From Thalassovita gelatinovora (GTDB lineage Bacteria; Pseudomonadota; Alphaproteobacteria; Rhodobacterales; Rhodobacteraceae): DNA of 64,000 nt. The stretch lies in the NCBI RefSeq assembly GCF_001458355.1, contig NZ_CYSA01000019.1, positions 1 through 64,000 on the forward strand, given 5' to 3'. The translations under genes and the position numbers were made by a program. This document shows, one piece after another, positions 27,268 through 36,563 of the stretch (positions are counted from its first letter, which is position 1; each line of letters opens with the position of its first letter). The notes below the pieces were generated by a model. It ran no database searches and was not told the DNA's origin. It saw only the letters and a program-made list of their open reading frames with translations.

Positions 27268-28008
27268 ATGACTTACGAACCTTATCGCATAATCGGGGCC
27301 GACCGCCCGTCACGTTGGCTGATCACCTGCGATCACGCCGCCAACACCGTGCCGCCCTTTGTCAACGATGGCCAACTGGGTCTGGGCCAGAGCGACATGG
27401 AACGCCACATAGCCTATGATGTCGGCGCGGCGGGACTAACCGAAGCGCTGGCCGAAGCGATGAACGCGCCCGCAATCCTGTCGAATTTTTCGCGTCTGGT
27501 GATCGACCCGAACCGGGGCGAAGACGACCCGACCCTGTTGATGAAACTGTACGATGGCACCATCATCCCCGCCAATCGTCATGCCGGTTCAGAAGAGCTG
27601 GAACGCCGGTTAAACGGCTGCTATCGTCCTTATCACACCGCGCTGGCGGAACTGGCGGGGCGGCGTGACGATACTGTCATCCTGTCGGTGCACAGTTTCA
27701 CCCGGCAATTACAGGGCCGTGATCCCCGGCCTTGGCATATCGGCGTACTGCATGCCTCCGATACCCGGCTGGCCAAGCCGCTGCTGCGGTTGTTGCGCGA
27801 CGAAAAAGACCTTTGCGTGGGCGAAAACGAACCTTATGGCGGTCACCTGCCGGGGGATGCGATTGCGCGTCACGCGATTGCCTATCAGCGCCCCAATATC
27901 CTGATCGAACTGCGCAATGATCTGATCGAAACCGAAGACCATCAGGTCGCGTGGGGCCATCGGTTGGCCCCGATCATGGAACAAGCGCTGGCACAAATCG
28001 GAGTTTGA
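27268..28008 (+). CDS. N-formylglutamate amidohydrolase family protein
   Basis: A 246-residue member of the N-formylglutamate amidohydrolase family, which resembles zinc carboxypeptidases. The motif CDHAANTVP near the N-terminus supplies expected metal ligands; IDPNRGEDDPTL and VHSFTRQL are further family blocks. The ATG at 27268 is preceded by AAGGAAG; an upstream ATG at 27247 is possible. No hut genes are adjacent, so a role in histidine breakdown is not supported; many relatives act on unknown N-acyl amino acids. It is divergent from pyk. Confidence 0.85.
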   Translation: MTYEPYRIIGADRPSRWLITCDHAANTVPPFVNDGQLGLGQSDMERHIAYDVGAAGLTEALAEAMNAPAILSNFSRLVIDPNRGEDDPTLLMKLYDGTIIPANRHAGSEELERRLNGCYRPYHTALAELAGRRDDTVILSVHSFTRQLQGRDPRPWHIGVLHASDTRLAKPLLRLLRDEKDLCVGENEPYGGHLPGDAIARHAIAYQRPNILIELRNDLIETEDHQVAWGHRLAPIMEQALAQIGV

Positions 28009-28068
28009 GGCGTGATCGCGCCGATTTCCATGCCCGCCCGGTTTCAAGACACAAAACTTGGACGGGAG

Positions 28069-28464
28069 CTAATCAAGCGCGACCCGACTGCCCGCGATTC
28101 GCACCACCGGCACCAAGGACGGGTCAAAACCTGCCAGACAGCGGGTATTGACCGCCCAACCGTCAAATGGCTGCATTCCCTCGGCCCGTTCTTGCCGGGT
28201 CGGTTCTGAAGGGCGGCGAAAGGGTAAAATCCCACAACGGGGACAAAAATAGTCCTTGGCCGTGCCACTGCCCCATTGATACAGCCGTAAATCGTCCAAA
28301 TCCGGGTGATGCAGCGTCAATGCCCTATCCGGCACCCGAAAATTCAATGCCCCGCGCTGATGACAGATAGAACAGTCGCAAACCCGGACATGGTCGATAT
28401 CTGCGGCGACTTCGAAGCGGATGAAGCCGCAGTGACAGCCGCCCTGCCAGACCCGCGCTGTCAT
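28069..28464 (-). CDS. GFA/CENP-V family zinc protein
   Basis: A 131-residue cytoplasmic protein with the glutathione-dependent formaldehyde-activating (GFA) fold. Cysteine pairs expected to bind zinc are visible: GGCHCG at residues 8-13, CDCSIC at about 29-34 and CPRCG at about 75-79. Members with proven activity are few, and this one should not be assumed to act on formaldehyde. Its start overlaps the end of the upstream membrane-protein gene by 4 nt, so the two are translationally coupled. Confidence 0.85.
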   Translation of the reverse strand: MTARVWQGGCHCGFIRFEVAADIDHVRVCDCSICHQRGALNFRVPDRALTLHHPDLDDLRLYQWGSGTAKDYFCPRCGILPFRRPSEPTRQERAEGMQPFDGWAVNTRCLAGFDPSLVPVVRIAGSRVALD

Positions 28465-29048
28465 TCCAGATCCTTCAACCCCTGCCGCGACTTTGCCAGA
28501 CCGGCCTGAAAGCGTTCCCCGTCGCCATAATCCACAAAGCCGGTATAATGATCATGCGGACCATTGATCCGGTCGGAATGCTTTATCGGACACCAATAGG
28601 CTTCGGTCCGGCCGGCGATTTCGCGGGTATACCCGATCACCCCGTTGCAATAGCCGCAATAGATGCAATTCAGTTTCTGCAATCCGTTGAGATAAGCCAG
28701 ATGTTGACGATCGATCCGAATATGATCGCGGCGACGTACCTTGGGGATGCCGTAAACCGGGAAACAGATCGCGTGGTAGATGGTCACGAACATGTCCAGA
28801 ATGGCAAAGGGCACGATCAGCGCATAGATCACCGGCGCGGACAGCACCACCATCGGCCTTGTCCGGGCCAGAAAACGCAGCAGCTTCACCCGCAATTGCC
28901 GGTGCTGCGTACGCACCTCATCGTCAAAAACCACACGCCCGTTTTCCAACTTGTAGCGGAACGCGCGGCGACGCTTGGACAGCTCTACCTCGACCTGTTC
29001 CTGCAATTCGCGGATACGCTCAAGAAGGGTTTCGGCTTTGTTGCTCAT
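28461..29048 (-). CDS. Conserved membrane protein with CxxCxxC motif
   Basis: A 195-residue protein I cannot assign to a named family. An N-terminal coiled-coil-like basic region (1-60) precedes a hydrophobic stretch at about 66-98 that could form one or two membrane helices. The C-terminal soluble part carries C128-x2-C131-x2-C134 and C153, with nearby H157, H165 and H167, an arrangement that suggests metal binding. Overlap with the GFA gene by 4 nt suggests a shared role. Confidence 0.75.
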   Translation of the reverse strand: MSNKAETLLERIRELQEQVEVELSKRRRAFRYKLENGRVVFDDEVRTQHRQLRVKLLRFLARTRPMVVLSAPVIYALIVPFAILDMFVTIYHAICFPVYGIPKVRRRDHIRIDRQHLAYLNGLQKLNCIYCGYCNGVIGYTREIAGRTEAYWCPIKHSDRINGPHDHYTGFVDYGDGERFQAGLAKSRQGLKDLE

Positions 29049-29253
29049 GCGGGGGCCTCACGTCGGGTTGAATTCGCAAGATTAGCACAGCTTGACTGCA
29101 AACCAAATCATTCGCCCAGTGCCAGGCTGGTTCAATTCGGTTGGGGCAGACAAAGGGCAAGGCGCTCGCGCACCTTGCACAAATGCCTTTTTAAGACGCT
29201 TGTAAACGCAAATAGAATTTACGTTCGAACCCGATCGTTCTGACGTGTCGCGC

Positions 29254-29682
29254 TCAGGCGATGCTGACCAGTTCGATGGCGAAGGTCAGGGCTTCACCGG
29301 CCAGTGGGTGATTGGCGTCCAGCGTTACCGTTTCCTCGGTCACTTCGGCGATGGTGACCGGAAGCACCTGACCATCCGCGGTCTGCACCTGCAACTGACC
29401 ACCGACTTCAAGCGGCATATCAGCGGGGATTTCGGCCCGCGGCACAGCTTGAACCGCTTGCGGGTTGGTTTCACCGTAGGCTTGGTCGCAGGGCACTTCG
29501 ACAACTTTCTTGTCGCCGACCTGCATCCCCGGCAGCGCCGCGTCCAGCCCCGGAATGATCTGGCCGGCATCGACCTGGAATTCCAGCGGATCGCGACCTT
29601 CTGAACTGTCGAAAACCGATCCGTCTGCCAAAGTGCCGGTATAGTGAATACGAACGGTGTCGCCCGTTTTAACCTGGGTCAT
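29254..29682 (-). CDS. FKBP-type peptidyl-prolyl isomerase (SlyD-like)
   Basis: A 142-residue FKBP protein that accelerates proline isomerisation during folding. The N-terminal half holds the FKBP core (VRIHYTGTLADGSVFDSS), and the middle insert (about 70-125) corresponds to the chaperone 'insert-in-flap' domain of SlyD. The His/Cys-rich tail of E. coli SlyD that binds nickel is missing. The ATG at 29682 begins MTQVKTGDT; an in-frame extension upstream has no similarity. It is monocistronic, with 205 nt of featureless sequence before the next gene downstream. Confidence 0.92.
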   Translation of the reverse strand: MTQVKTGDTVRIHYTGTLADGSVFDSSEGRDPLEFQVDAGQIIPGLDAALPGMQVGDKKVVEVPCDQAYGETNPQAVQAVPRAEIPADMPLEVGGQLQVQTADGQVLPVTIAEVTEETVTLDANHPLAGEALTFAIELVSIA

Positions 29683-29917
29683 AGAATATCCTGTGATGTG
29701 TGGGGGATTGGAAAATGAGGCCGCCGAGTCCAGCAGGCGGGTGCTCTGGATGATTGGGCAAGCGTAACCGCAGCCGACCACGATTGCAAATCGACCCGCC
29801 TTCCCGCCTTGTGACCAGCCGAAATGGCGCAGGCCGCAGGGTTGTAGATATACGTAAAACTCCGACCTTTCCCTGACCTGTCAGAAGTGCAAACCTTGCT
29901 GCAAGGAGGAAATCTCG

Positions 29918-30604
29918 ATGACAATCACCACATGCGTTTTTGACGCCTACGGTACTCTGTTCGATGTCGCGGCTGCGGCACGTCAGGCCGCAGCCGAACC
30001 CGGACGCGAAAAATTGGCCGAGGTCTGGCCGAAACTAGCCGAGCATTGGCGCCTGAAACAGCTGCAATACAGTTGGATACGCGCACTGACCGGCAGCCAC
30101 TGCGATTTTTGGCAAGTCACCCAGGACGGGCTGGATTGGGCGCTGGAAGCCGGCGGATTACAAGGCGATGACGATCTGCGCGAACGGCTGCTGGCGCTTT
30201 ATTGGCAATTGCAGGCCTATCCTGAAGTGCCAAAGATGTTGTCCGATCTGAAGGCGGCCGGGCTAAACACCGCAATCCTGTCGAATGGATCGCCCGACAT
30301 GCTGCAAGGCGCGGTCGACAGCGCCGGGATCGGCGATCTGCTCGACGATGTGCTGTCCGTCGAAAGCGTCGGCATCTTCAAACCCGCGCCGATTGTCTAT
30401 GACCTGGTCGGTCAGCGTTTCGGCTGCGACAATGCTGAGGTTCTTTTTGTATCTTCCAACGGTTGGGATGCGGCATCGGCTTCGGGCTATGGCTTCGCCA
30501 CGGCCTGGGTGAACCGCGCCGGGGATCCGACGGACCTTTTGCACGCCAAACCTGATCACGTCCTGACCGACCTGACCCAAATTCCAGAACTCGCGAGATC
30601 CTGA
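29918..30604 (+). CDS. Haloacid dehalogenase type II (HAD superfamily)
   Basis: A 228-residue HAD hydrolase of the L-2-haloacid dehalogenase subgroup. Motif I VFDAYGTLFD provides the nucleophile D9; motif II is SNGSPDML, motif III the lysine of GIFKPAP, and motif IV is SSNGWDAASASGYGF, which in type II dehalogenases carries the Ser, Asn and Asp of the active site. It would hydrolyse L-2-haloacids to D-2-hydroxyacids in the cytoplasm. AGGAGG lies 6-8 nt before the ATG. It overlaps the following hydrolase gene by one base in a TGATG junction, forming a three-gene operon. Confidence 0.9.
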   Translation: MTITTCVFDAYGTLFDVAAAARQAAAEPGREKLAEVWPKLAEHWRLKQLQYSWIRALTGSHCDFWQVTQDGLDWALEAGGLQGDDDLRERLLALYWQLQAYPEVPKMLSDLKAAGLNTAILSNGSPDMLQGAVDSAGIGDLLDDVLSVESVGIFKPAPIVYDLVGQRFGCDNAEVLFVSSNGWDAASASGYGFATAWVNRAGDPTDLLHAKPDHVLTDLTQIPELARS

Positions 30605-31437
30605 TGCCCAAATTCACCACATCCGACGGCCTGTCGCTGCATTACGAAGACCAGGGACAGGGCCTGCCGGTCCTATGCTTGTCGGGCCTGACCCGCAACG
30701 CGCGCGATTTCGATTTCGTCGCCCCGCAATTAGCCGGATACCGAATGATCCGGCTGGATTATCGCGGCCGGGGCCAATCCGATTGGGCCGAAGATTACCT
30801 TAGCTACAACGTCCCACGCGAATCCAAGGATGTGCTGGAATTGCTCGATCATCTGGGCATCGACAAGGCGGCGATCATCGGCACTTCGCGCGGCGGGTTG
30901 ATCGCGATGGGACTGGCGGCGGTGGCTAAGGACCGGCTGCTGGGCGTCTGCCTGAACGATATTGGCCCGGTGCTGGAAACTGGCGGGCTTGATTACATCA
31001 TGGGTCATCTTGGCCAGCACCCGGAGTTCAAGACATTCGACGAAGCCGCCGCCGCGCGCAAACAGGCGATGGAACCGCTTTTCCCCGGCGTCCCGTTGAA
31101 CCGTTGGCGCAAGGAAGTCACCCATACCCATGTTGAAACCCCCGAAGGTGTCAGGCTGAATTACGACCCCAAACTGCGCGACGCGGTGATCGAAGCCGGA
31201 GCCACCGGCACGGCCGATCTGTGGCCCTATTTCGACGCCATCGCGCCGCTGCCCTGTGCAATCATCCACGGCGGCAATTCCGATCTGCTCAGTTTTGAGA
31301 CAGTTGCAGGAATGAAGCGGCGAAATCCCAATCTGGTCGTTGCCCATGTGCCCGACCGGGCGCATATTCCGTTTCTCGACGAAGCCGAAGCGCAGGTCGC
31401 GCTGTCGGACTGGCTGGAAAAACTGAAACAGGCATGA
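30604..31437 (+). CDS. Alpha/beta hydrolase
   Basis: A 277-residue alpha/beta-hydrolase-fold enzyme. The nucleophile elbow GTSRGG puts the catalytic serine at residue 95, and the catalytic histidine is in the C-terminal DRAHIPFLDE stretch. The oxyanion region is SGLTRN. The substrate is unknown; family members near haloacid dehalogenases are often esterases or C-C hydrolases. It shares the operon with the HAD gene upstream (1-nt overlap) and a PLP-dependent dehydratase 4 nt downstream. Confidence 0.88.
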   Translation: MPKFTTSDGLSLHYEDQGQGLPVLCLSGLTRNARDFDFVAPQLAGYRMIRLDYRGRGQSDWAEDYLSYNVPRESKDVLELLDHLGIDKAAIIGTSRGGLIAMGLAAVAKDRLLGVCLNDIGPVLETGGLDYIMGHLGQHPEFKTFDEAAAARKQAMEPLFPGVPLNRWRKEVTHTHVETPEGVRLNYDPKLRDAVIEAGATGTADLWPYFDAIAPLPCAIIHGGNSDLLSFETVAGMKRRNPNLVVAHVPDRAHIPFLDEAEAQVALSDWLEKLKQA

Positions 31438-31441
31438 AGCA

Positions 31442-32413
31442 ATGAATATCGACATGATCGAAGCCGCCGCCAAACGGCTGGAAGGCCATGCCCGGAAGAC
31501 CCCGCTGCTGTCATCGCCCTTTCTCGATGACATTGCCGGGCGCCGGGTTTTCGTGAAACCCGAATGCCTGCAACATACTGGAAGCTTCAAGTTTCGCGGT
31601 GGTTGGTCGGCGCTTTCGGCGCTTGATCCGGAAACCCGCGCCCGTGGCGTGATCGCCTTTTCCAGCGGCAATCATGCGCAGGGCGTGGCCTATGCCGCTG
31701 CACAACATGGCGCACCGGCAGTGATCGTGATGCCCTCGGACGCCCCAAAACTGAAAATCGAAAACACCCGCGCTTTGGGGGCAGAAGTGGTGCTTTATGA
31801 CCGCGCGACCGAAGACCGCGACGCGCTTGGCGCGACACTGGCCGCTGAGCGCGGCCTGACCCTGATCAAGCCCTTCGACGAACCGCAGGTGATTGCGGGT
31901 CAGGGAACGGCGGGACTGGAAATTGCCGATCAAGCGGCCGGGCACGGCATCACGAAGGCCGAGGTGCTGATCCCCTGCGGCGGTGGCGGATTGACGTCGG
32001 GTGTGGCGCTGGCGTTGGAAAAACATGCCCCCGACATGGTGGCACGGCCTTGCGAACCCGTAGGGTTCGACGACGTCAAACGTTCAATCGCCAGCGGTCA
32101 TATCGAACGCAATCCACGACTGACAGGATCGATCTGTGACGCGATCATTACGCCACAGCCGGGCGATATGACCTTCCCGATCATGCAGCGGCTTTGCGGC
32201 AACGGTATCGCGGTCAGCGACGAAGACTGTCTGCGCGCTATGGCGCTGGCTTTTTTACGGCTGAAAATCGTAATCGAACCCGGCGGTGCGGCGGCATTGG
32301 CAGCGGTGCTGTTTCACGGCGACGAAATCGAAACAGACACGGTGATCGCCATCGCCTCGGGTGGCAATGTCGATCCGGCCATGTTCATCAAGGCGTTGCA
32401 GGATTTCGCCTGA
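31442..32413 (+). CDS. Threonine/serine dehydratase-like PLP enzyme
   Basis: A 323-residue fold-type II PLP enzyme. The PLP lysine is K50 in GSFKFRG, followed by SSGNHAQGVA and the phosphate-binding CGGGGLTSG loop. Its length, without a regulatory ACT domain, fits catabolic threonine/serine dehydratase or serine racemase; sequence does not separate these. It is the third gene of an operon with a HAD dehalogenase and a hydrolase. Its 3' end is followed by 137 nt with no clear terminator. Confidence 0.85.
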   Translation: MNIDMIEAAAKRLEGHARKTPLLSSPFLDDIAGRRVFVKPECLQHTGSFKFRGGWSALSALDPETRARGVIAFSSGNHAQGVAYAAAQHGAPAVIVMPSDAPKLKIENTRALGAEVVLYDRATEDRDALGATLAAERGLTLIKPFDEPQVIAGQGTAGLEIADQAAGHGITKAEVLIPCGGGGLTSGVALALEKHAPDMVARPCEPVGFDDVKRSIASGHIERNPRLTGSICDAIITPQPGDMTFPIMQRLCGNGIAVSDEDCLRAMALAFLRLKIVIEPGGAAALAAVLFHGDEIETDTVIAIASGGNVDPAMFIKALQDFA

Positions 32414-32550
32414 TCGAAACTGCCGCGATCAAACAGCGGTCTATCGGGAATAAAAACGCGCCCCGGCTTGATCGCAAAGCCGTTTCGCGATTGTCTTGGT
32501 TAAAGCCTTTGTTGACGCAGACAGACCCCCTTTTAACAGGCCACATTCCC

Positions 32551-33753
32551 ATGACCAATTTCACCATCGCCAGTTTCAACATCAAAAACCTGATCGGTGC
32601 CAATCAGGAATATTACCAGTTCCAGACCTACACACCCGAAGAATACGCCTGGAAACTCGATTGGGTTGCAGATCAGATCCTGACTATGGATGCCGATATC
32701 GTCGGGTTTCAGGAAGTGTTCGAAGAAGACGCCCTGCGCGACGTGATCGAAGAAGCCGATATCAGGGGCGAAGCCTATAACGCCGCCGTCATCCCCGATG
32801 CATCGAAACGGTATCACAAAAAGGCGATTTTCCGGAAACTGGGCTACACGCCTTACCGTGATGCCGCATTGGCCTTTGCCCCCAACAGCAACGATAACGA
32901 CCTGCCGGGACAACGCCGCCCCGGAGTTGCCATCCTGTCGCGCATGGGCTTTGCTGATCGCCCCGAGATCATTCAGGATCTTGATGATCCGCTCGTCATC
33001 CCATTTCGCGAATTGACCGGCGAAGATGCGGGGCATTACACGATTTCCCGCCTGTCGCGCCCGATCCTCAAGGTCCGGGTGCCGGTCGGCCGTGAGGTGA
33101 TCACCGTTTTTTGCAGTCATTTCAAATCGAAGCTGGGCGAATTTGTCAAACGTCCTGGTGCGCCCTTCGCACCCGAAGCGGACCTGACCCGGTACGACCC
33201 AGCCGGCCGCGCCATAGGGAGCCTGCGCAGCGCGCTGCGCCGGATGGCCGAAGCCTGGGTGCTGCGCCGCGCCATTCTGGCGGAATTGGACAAGGGCCGC
33301 CCGGTGATCGCGCTTGGCGACTTCAACGACGGTGAACATTCGGTCAGTTCCGAAATCGTGTCCGGCGAAACCCCGTTCATCAACTATAGCTGGATGCTGC
33401 GCCACAATGCGCAGCATGAAACCGATCGCTATTCCCACGAAGAAGCCAAGCGCATCAATGACGCGGTCGAACGTGTGCGGCTGCATTCCGCGGAAAAGCT
33501 GTTCGTGCGCAAATCCATGCGCGACATGGTCTATACGGCGGCCTTTGGCGGTGTTTATGAATCCATCGACCAGATTTTCCTCAGCCGCCATTTCCATCCC
33601 GATTACAAGAAACGGATCGGCGAAATGAAATATTTCAGCACCTTCAACGATCACATCACCGACGGGTCACACCCCGAAGCACCCTATAACAAGCTCGCCT
33701 CGGACCACGGACAGATCATGGCGCATATCCGGCTGGGGGTTGAAGACAAGTAG
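32551..33753 (+). CDS. Endonuclease/exonuclease/phosphatase family protein
   Basis: A 400-residue protein of the EEP superfamily, whose members cleave phosphodiesters in nucleic acids, lipids or signalling molecules. Motifs in order are ASFNIKNL at the N-terminus, the metal-binding glutamate of VGFQEVFE, GDFND around residue 255 and SDHG near the C-terminus, all consistent with a metal-dependent hydrolase. No signal peptide is visible, so it is probably cytoplasmic. The ATG at 32551 is chosen because the upstream in-frame stretch overlaps the dehydratase gene. Confidence 0.85.
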   Translation: MTNFTIASFNIKNLIGANQEYYQFQTYTPEEYAWKLDWVADQILTMDADIVGFQEVFEEDALRDVIEEADIRGEAYNAAVIPDASKRYHKKAIFRKLGYTPYRDAALAFAPNSNDNDLPGQRRPGVAILSRMGFADRPEIIQDLDDPLVIPFRELTGEDAGHYTISRLSRPILKVRVPVGREVITVFCSHFKSKLGEFVKRPGAPFAPEADLTRYDPAGRAIGSLRSALRRMAEAWVLRRAILAELDKGRPVIALGDFNDGEHSVSSEIVSGETPFINYSWMLRHNAQHETDRYSHEEAKRINDAVERVRLHSAEKLFVRKSMRDMVYTAAFGGVYESIDQIFLSRHFHPDYKKRIGEMKYFSTFNDHITDGSHPEAPYNKLASDHGQIMAHIRLGVEDK

Positions 33754-33836
33754 GCACACCGCGCCCTATTGTCCCTTTGACCCCGGCACGGTTTTCTCCG
33801 ACCTTCCTGCAACCCGATCACGACAAGGACGCCCCC

Positions 33837-34625
33837 ATGAACATCTCCGATCTTGGAGACATCAAGCTCCATTACCGCGAAGATGGCGACCCGAACGGTG
33901 CGCCCATCGTCTTTGCCAATTCGCTGGGCACCGACTTACGGCTCTGGGACAAGGTGGTTCACCTGCTGCCAGCGGGGCTGCGCATCATCCGCTATGACAA
34001 ACGCGGCCACGGGCTCAGCGATTGCCCGCCCGGTCCCTATTCCATGGGCACGCTGGTGCGCGACACGGAAAAGCTGCTCGATCAGTTGAACGTCAAGGGG
34101 GCCGTTTTCGTTGGCTTGTCCATCGGCGGCATGATCGCGCAGGGGTTGGCGGTCAAGCGGCTTGATCAGGTGCGCGCACTGGTTCTGTCCAACACGGCGG
34201 CCAAGATCGGCCAGCCCGAAATGTGGCAAGACCGGATCGCCGCAACCCGGCAAAACGGGATCGAGGCGCTGGCCGATGCCACGATGGAACGCTGGTTTTC
34301 CCGCCCCTTCCGCGAAAGCAATGAACTGACCGCGTGGCGCAACATGATGGTCCGGCAACCAATCGAAGGCTATATCGGCTGTTGCGCCGCAATTTCAGGC
34401 ACCGATTTCTATACCCCCACCAGCGGTTTGCGCCTTCCCGTGCTTGGCATTGCAGGGTCCGAAGACGGATCAACCCCTCCTGATCTGGTGCGCGAAACGG
34501 TGGATCTGGTCCCCGGATCGAAATTCCATCTGATCCGCAAGGCCGGCCACCTGCCCTGTGTCGAACGGCCAGAGGAATACGCCACCGCTCTGACCGGATT
34601 TCTGCGCGACATCAGACACATCTGA
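33837..34625 (+). CDS. pcaD: 3-oxoadipate enol-lactonase (PcaD-like)
   Basis: A 262-residue alpha/beta hydrolase similar to PcaD, which opens the lactone ring of 3-oxoadipate enol-lactone in the beta-ketoadipate pathway. The nucleophile serine is S95 in GLSIGG, with the oxyanion motif FANSLGTDLRLWD and C-terminal KAGHLPCVERP carrying the histidine. No other pca genes are adjacent, so the pathway assignment is tentative and the enzyme may be a different lactonase or esterase. AAGGA lies 7-11 nt before the ATG. It converges with the Asp/Glu racemase-family gene. Confidence 0.75.
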   Translation: MNISDLGDIKLHYREDGDPNGAPIVFANSLGTDLRLWDKVVHLLPAGLRIIRYDKRGHGLSDCPPGPYSMGTLVRDTEKLLDQLNVKGAVFVGLSIGGMIAQGLAVKRLDQVRALVLSNTAAKIGQPEMWQDRIAATRQNGIEALADATMERWFSRPFRESNELTAWRNMMVRQPIEGYIGCCAAISGTDFYTPTSGLRLPVLGIAGSEDGSTPPDLVRETVDLVPGSKFHLIRKAGHLPCVERPEEYATALTGFLRDIRHI

Positions 34626-34653
34626 ACCGATGCCCATACGGGGCCGCACCCGA

Positions 34654-35400
34654 TCAAAGCCGGAACAAACCGCCCGGCGCTTCGGCGGTCACCGGCGCGC
34701 CGCAACTGCGGGCCATATGCCAGACCAGCGCCTGATTGCTGCTGATCACCGGCAAGCCAAGACGGTTTTCCAGATCATCGATAATGTCGAAGGTGCGCAA
34801 GTTGGTGCAGGACAGAAACACCGCTTCCACGCCGTCCGCCCGGCCCGCTTGCATCGCTGCGGCGTGGATCGATTGCGGGTCGATCCGCGCCACCCGTGCC
34901 TCGATGTCTTCACCGAAGGAAATCGTGTCCCGCACGTCGAAGCCATGCGCCCCGAACGTCATGGAAATGGCATCGGCGACCGACGCGATATAAGGGGAAA
35001 CGATGGCGATGGACCGGGCCTTGACCACCTGCAACGCGGCGACGCTGGCGGTTAACGGATTGCTGACCGCACGGGTATTTGCGCTGCCGGTAACAAGGGA
35101 CGTGACCTTTTGCGCCCCGATCAGGGTGGTCCCCGAGGTGCAGGCATAGCCAACGGCATCGAATTGGGCACTCGGCGGTAGCAATGCGGCGGCCCGTGGT
35201 AATTCGGCCTCCATCGCGGCAATCGTACCCGGGGTCAATTCAGCCCCCGACGGGATGCGCGACATATGAAGCGCCACGTCAGGCACCGCAAAAGCCCGGC
35301 GAAAATCCTGCTCCACCGTTTCATCGACCTGCAGCACGATCAGGCCAAGCGTTGCCTTGGCACCAATCGGGCCAGTCAAACGGTAGGGGAAAGACGTCAT
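34654..35400 (-). CDS. Asp/Glu racemase superfamily protein (EutA/maleate isomerase-like)
   Basis: A 248-residue member of the Asp/Glu racemase superfamily, closest in layout to arylmalonate decarboxylase, maleate isomerase and the ectoine-locus protein EutA. Cysteines in GYACTSGT (about residue 87) and FLSCTNLRT (about 198) match the two active-site thiols of the family. Exact chemistry is unknown. It is the last gene of a three-gene operon and starts within the stop codon of the M24 gene. Confidence 0.8.
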   Translation of the reverse strand: MTSFPYRLTGPIGAKATLGLIVLQVDETVEQDFRRAFAVPDVALHMSRIPSGAELTPGTIAAMEAELPRAAALLPPSAQFDAVGYACTSGTTLIGAQKVTSLVTGSANTRAVSNPLTASVAALQVVKARSIAIVSPYIASVADAISMTFGAHGFDVRDTISFGEDIEARVARIDPQSIHAAAMQAGRADGVEAVFLSCTNLRTFDIIDDLENRLGLPVISSNQALVWHMARSCGAPVTAEAPGGLFRL

Positions 35401-36563
35401 CAGTGAATCTCCGGCAAATCAGGCTGGGTGCGTGTCGACAGCAATTCTGCCCCGTCCGCTCGCAGCACGAGGTTTTCCTCGTGGACCATGATCTTTCCCG
35501 GCTCGATTTCGACACCGGGTTCCAGCGTCAATACCATGCCTTCGCGCAACACCGTGTCATCTTTTGCGGTGACAGATGGCCATTCGGTCAATGTCAGCCC
35601 CAACCCGTGACCCAAGCGGCCCCCGCCGGGCGTCGCCCCGTGTGCCCGCAACGCCCCAGTCAAAACGCCATGCAAATCAAGCGCCGTCATGCCCGGGCGC
35701 AGCTCCGCCAGCGCGGTATCGGTCGCAGCAAACAGCGCGGCATGGGCCCGGCGTGCGCCATCATCGGCGCGTCCAATCGCATAATTGCGGTCGAAATCGC
35801 AGAAATACCCATCACGCACCGCCCCGGTGTCGAGCATCAGAACATCGCCCAAGGCAAGTGGCTGCGGCCCGGCCGGTGAAATCACGTCACCATATCCGCC
35901 CGGACCGGCACCACCCGCGACGTAGCTCACCCAATCGGCACCTTCCTGCAACAGCGCGATCTGGAAATCGCGGAACACCAAATCAAGCGGCCGCCCCGCC
36001 CCGGAGAATTCGGGGACGCGGGCAAAGGCACGGTCTGCGACGCCACAGATCACACGAATTTTTTCAATCTCGGCCTCGGATTTCACTTCCCGCACTCGTT
36101 GCACTGTATCGGTCGCATCAACAAAACGACGCGGCGCGATGCGTGCACCCACCCGCGCGTAATCGGCCAGCGGCATCCGCAGATGGGTTTCAAGCTGCAT
36201 CGGCACCCCGATACAGCCTGTTTCCGGCACCAGACCGGCCAGCGTATCAGCCAATAGGGAGACACCATCGTCTTCTGGGTTCGGGGCGTCCCAAGTGCGA
36301 ATATCCGTCACCCAGCAGCGCCGCATCAGATCGGCACCGATCGCCGGGATCACCGCGATAGGTCGCCCCGAGGCCGGAACGATGATGAACCACGGTCGCG
36401 CCGGACTTTCCCAAAACCGGGTCAAAAACCCGGTGACATAAAAGACATCCGCAGGCGTTGTCAGCAAAAGCGCGTCCTGCCCGGCGGCCTGCATCCGCCG
36501 TTGCAACCGTTCAACCCGCAGCCGGTATTCCGCTGTGGGAAAAATCAGCAATGGCTCAGCCAT
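35400..36563 (-). CDS. M24-family metallopeptidase (Xaa-Pro peptidase-like)
   Basis: A 387-residue pita-bread enzyme. A non-catalytic N-terminal domain (1-155) precedes a catalytic domain with all five dimetal ligands: D245 (LDTGAV), D256 (CDFDRN), H319 (GHGLGL), E348 (LEPG) and E362 (HEEN). That pattern fits an aminopeptidase P/prolidase-type enzyme. M24 proteins of this architecture also occur as ectoine hydrolase (DoeA/EutD) and creatinase, so the true substrate may be an amide other than a peptide. It overlaps DpaL-like by 8 nt and the racemase by 1 nt. Confidence 0.85.
   Translation of the reverse strand: MAEPLLIFPTAEYRLRVERLQRRMQAAGQDALLLTTPADVFYVTGFLTRFWESPARPWFIIVPASGRPIAVIPAIGADLMRRCWVTDIRTWDAPNPEDDGVSLLADTLAGLVPETGCIGVPMQLETHLRMPLADYARVGARIAPRRFVDATDTVQRVREVKSEAEIEKIRVICGVADRAFARVPEFSGAGRPLDLVFRDFQIALLQEGADWVSYVAGGAGPGGYGDVISPAGPQPLALGDVLMLDTGAVRDGYFCDFDRNYAIGRADDGARRAHAALFAATDTALAELRPGMTALDLHGVLTGALRAHGATPGGGRLGHGLGLTLTEWPSVTAKDDTVLREGMVLTLEPGVEIEPGKIMVHEENLVLRADGAELLSTRTQPDLPEIH

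Noticed and set aside
27268-28008. HutG of the histidine pathway
   Set aside because: The family matches but no hutH, hutU or hutI gene is near, so the specific role is left open.
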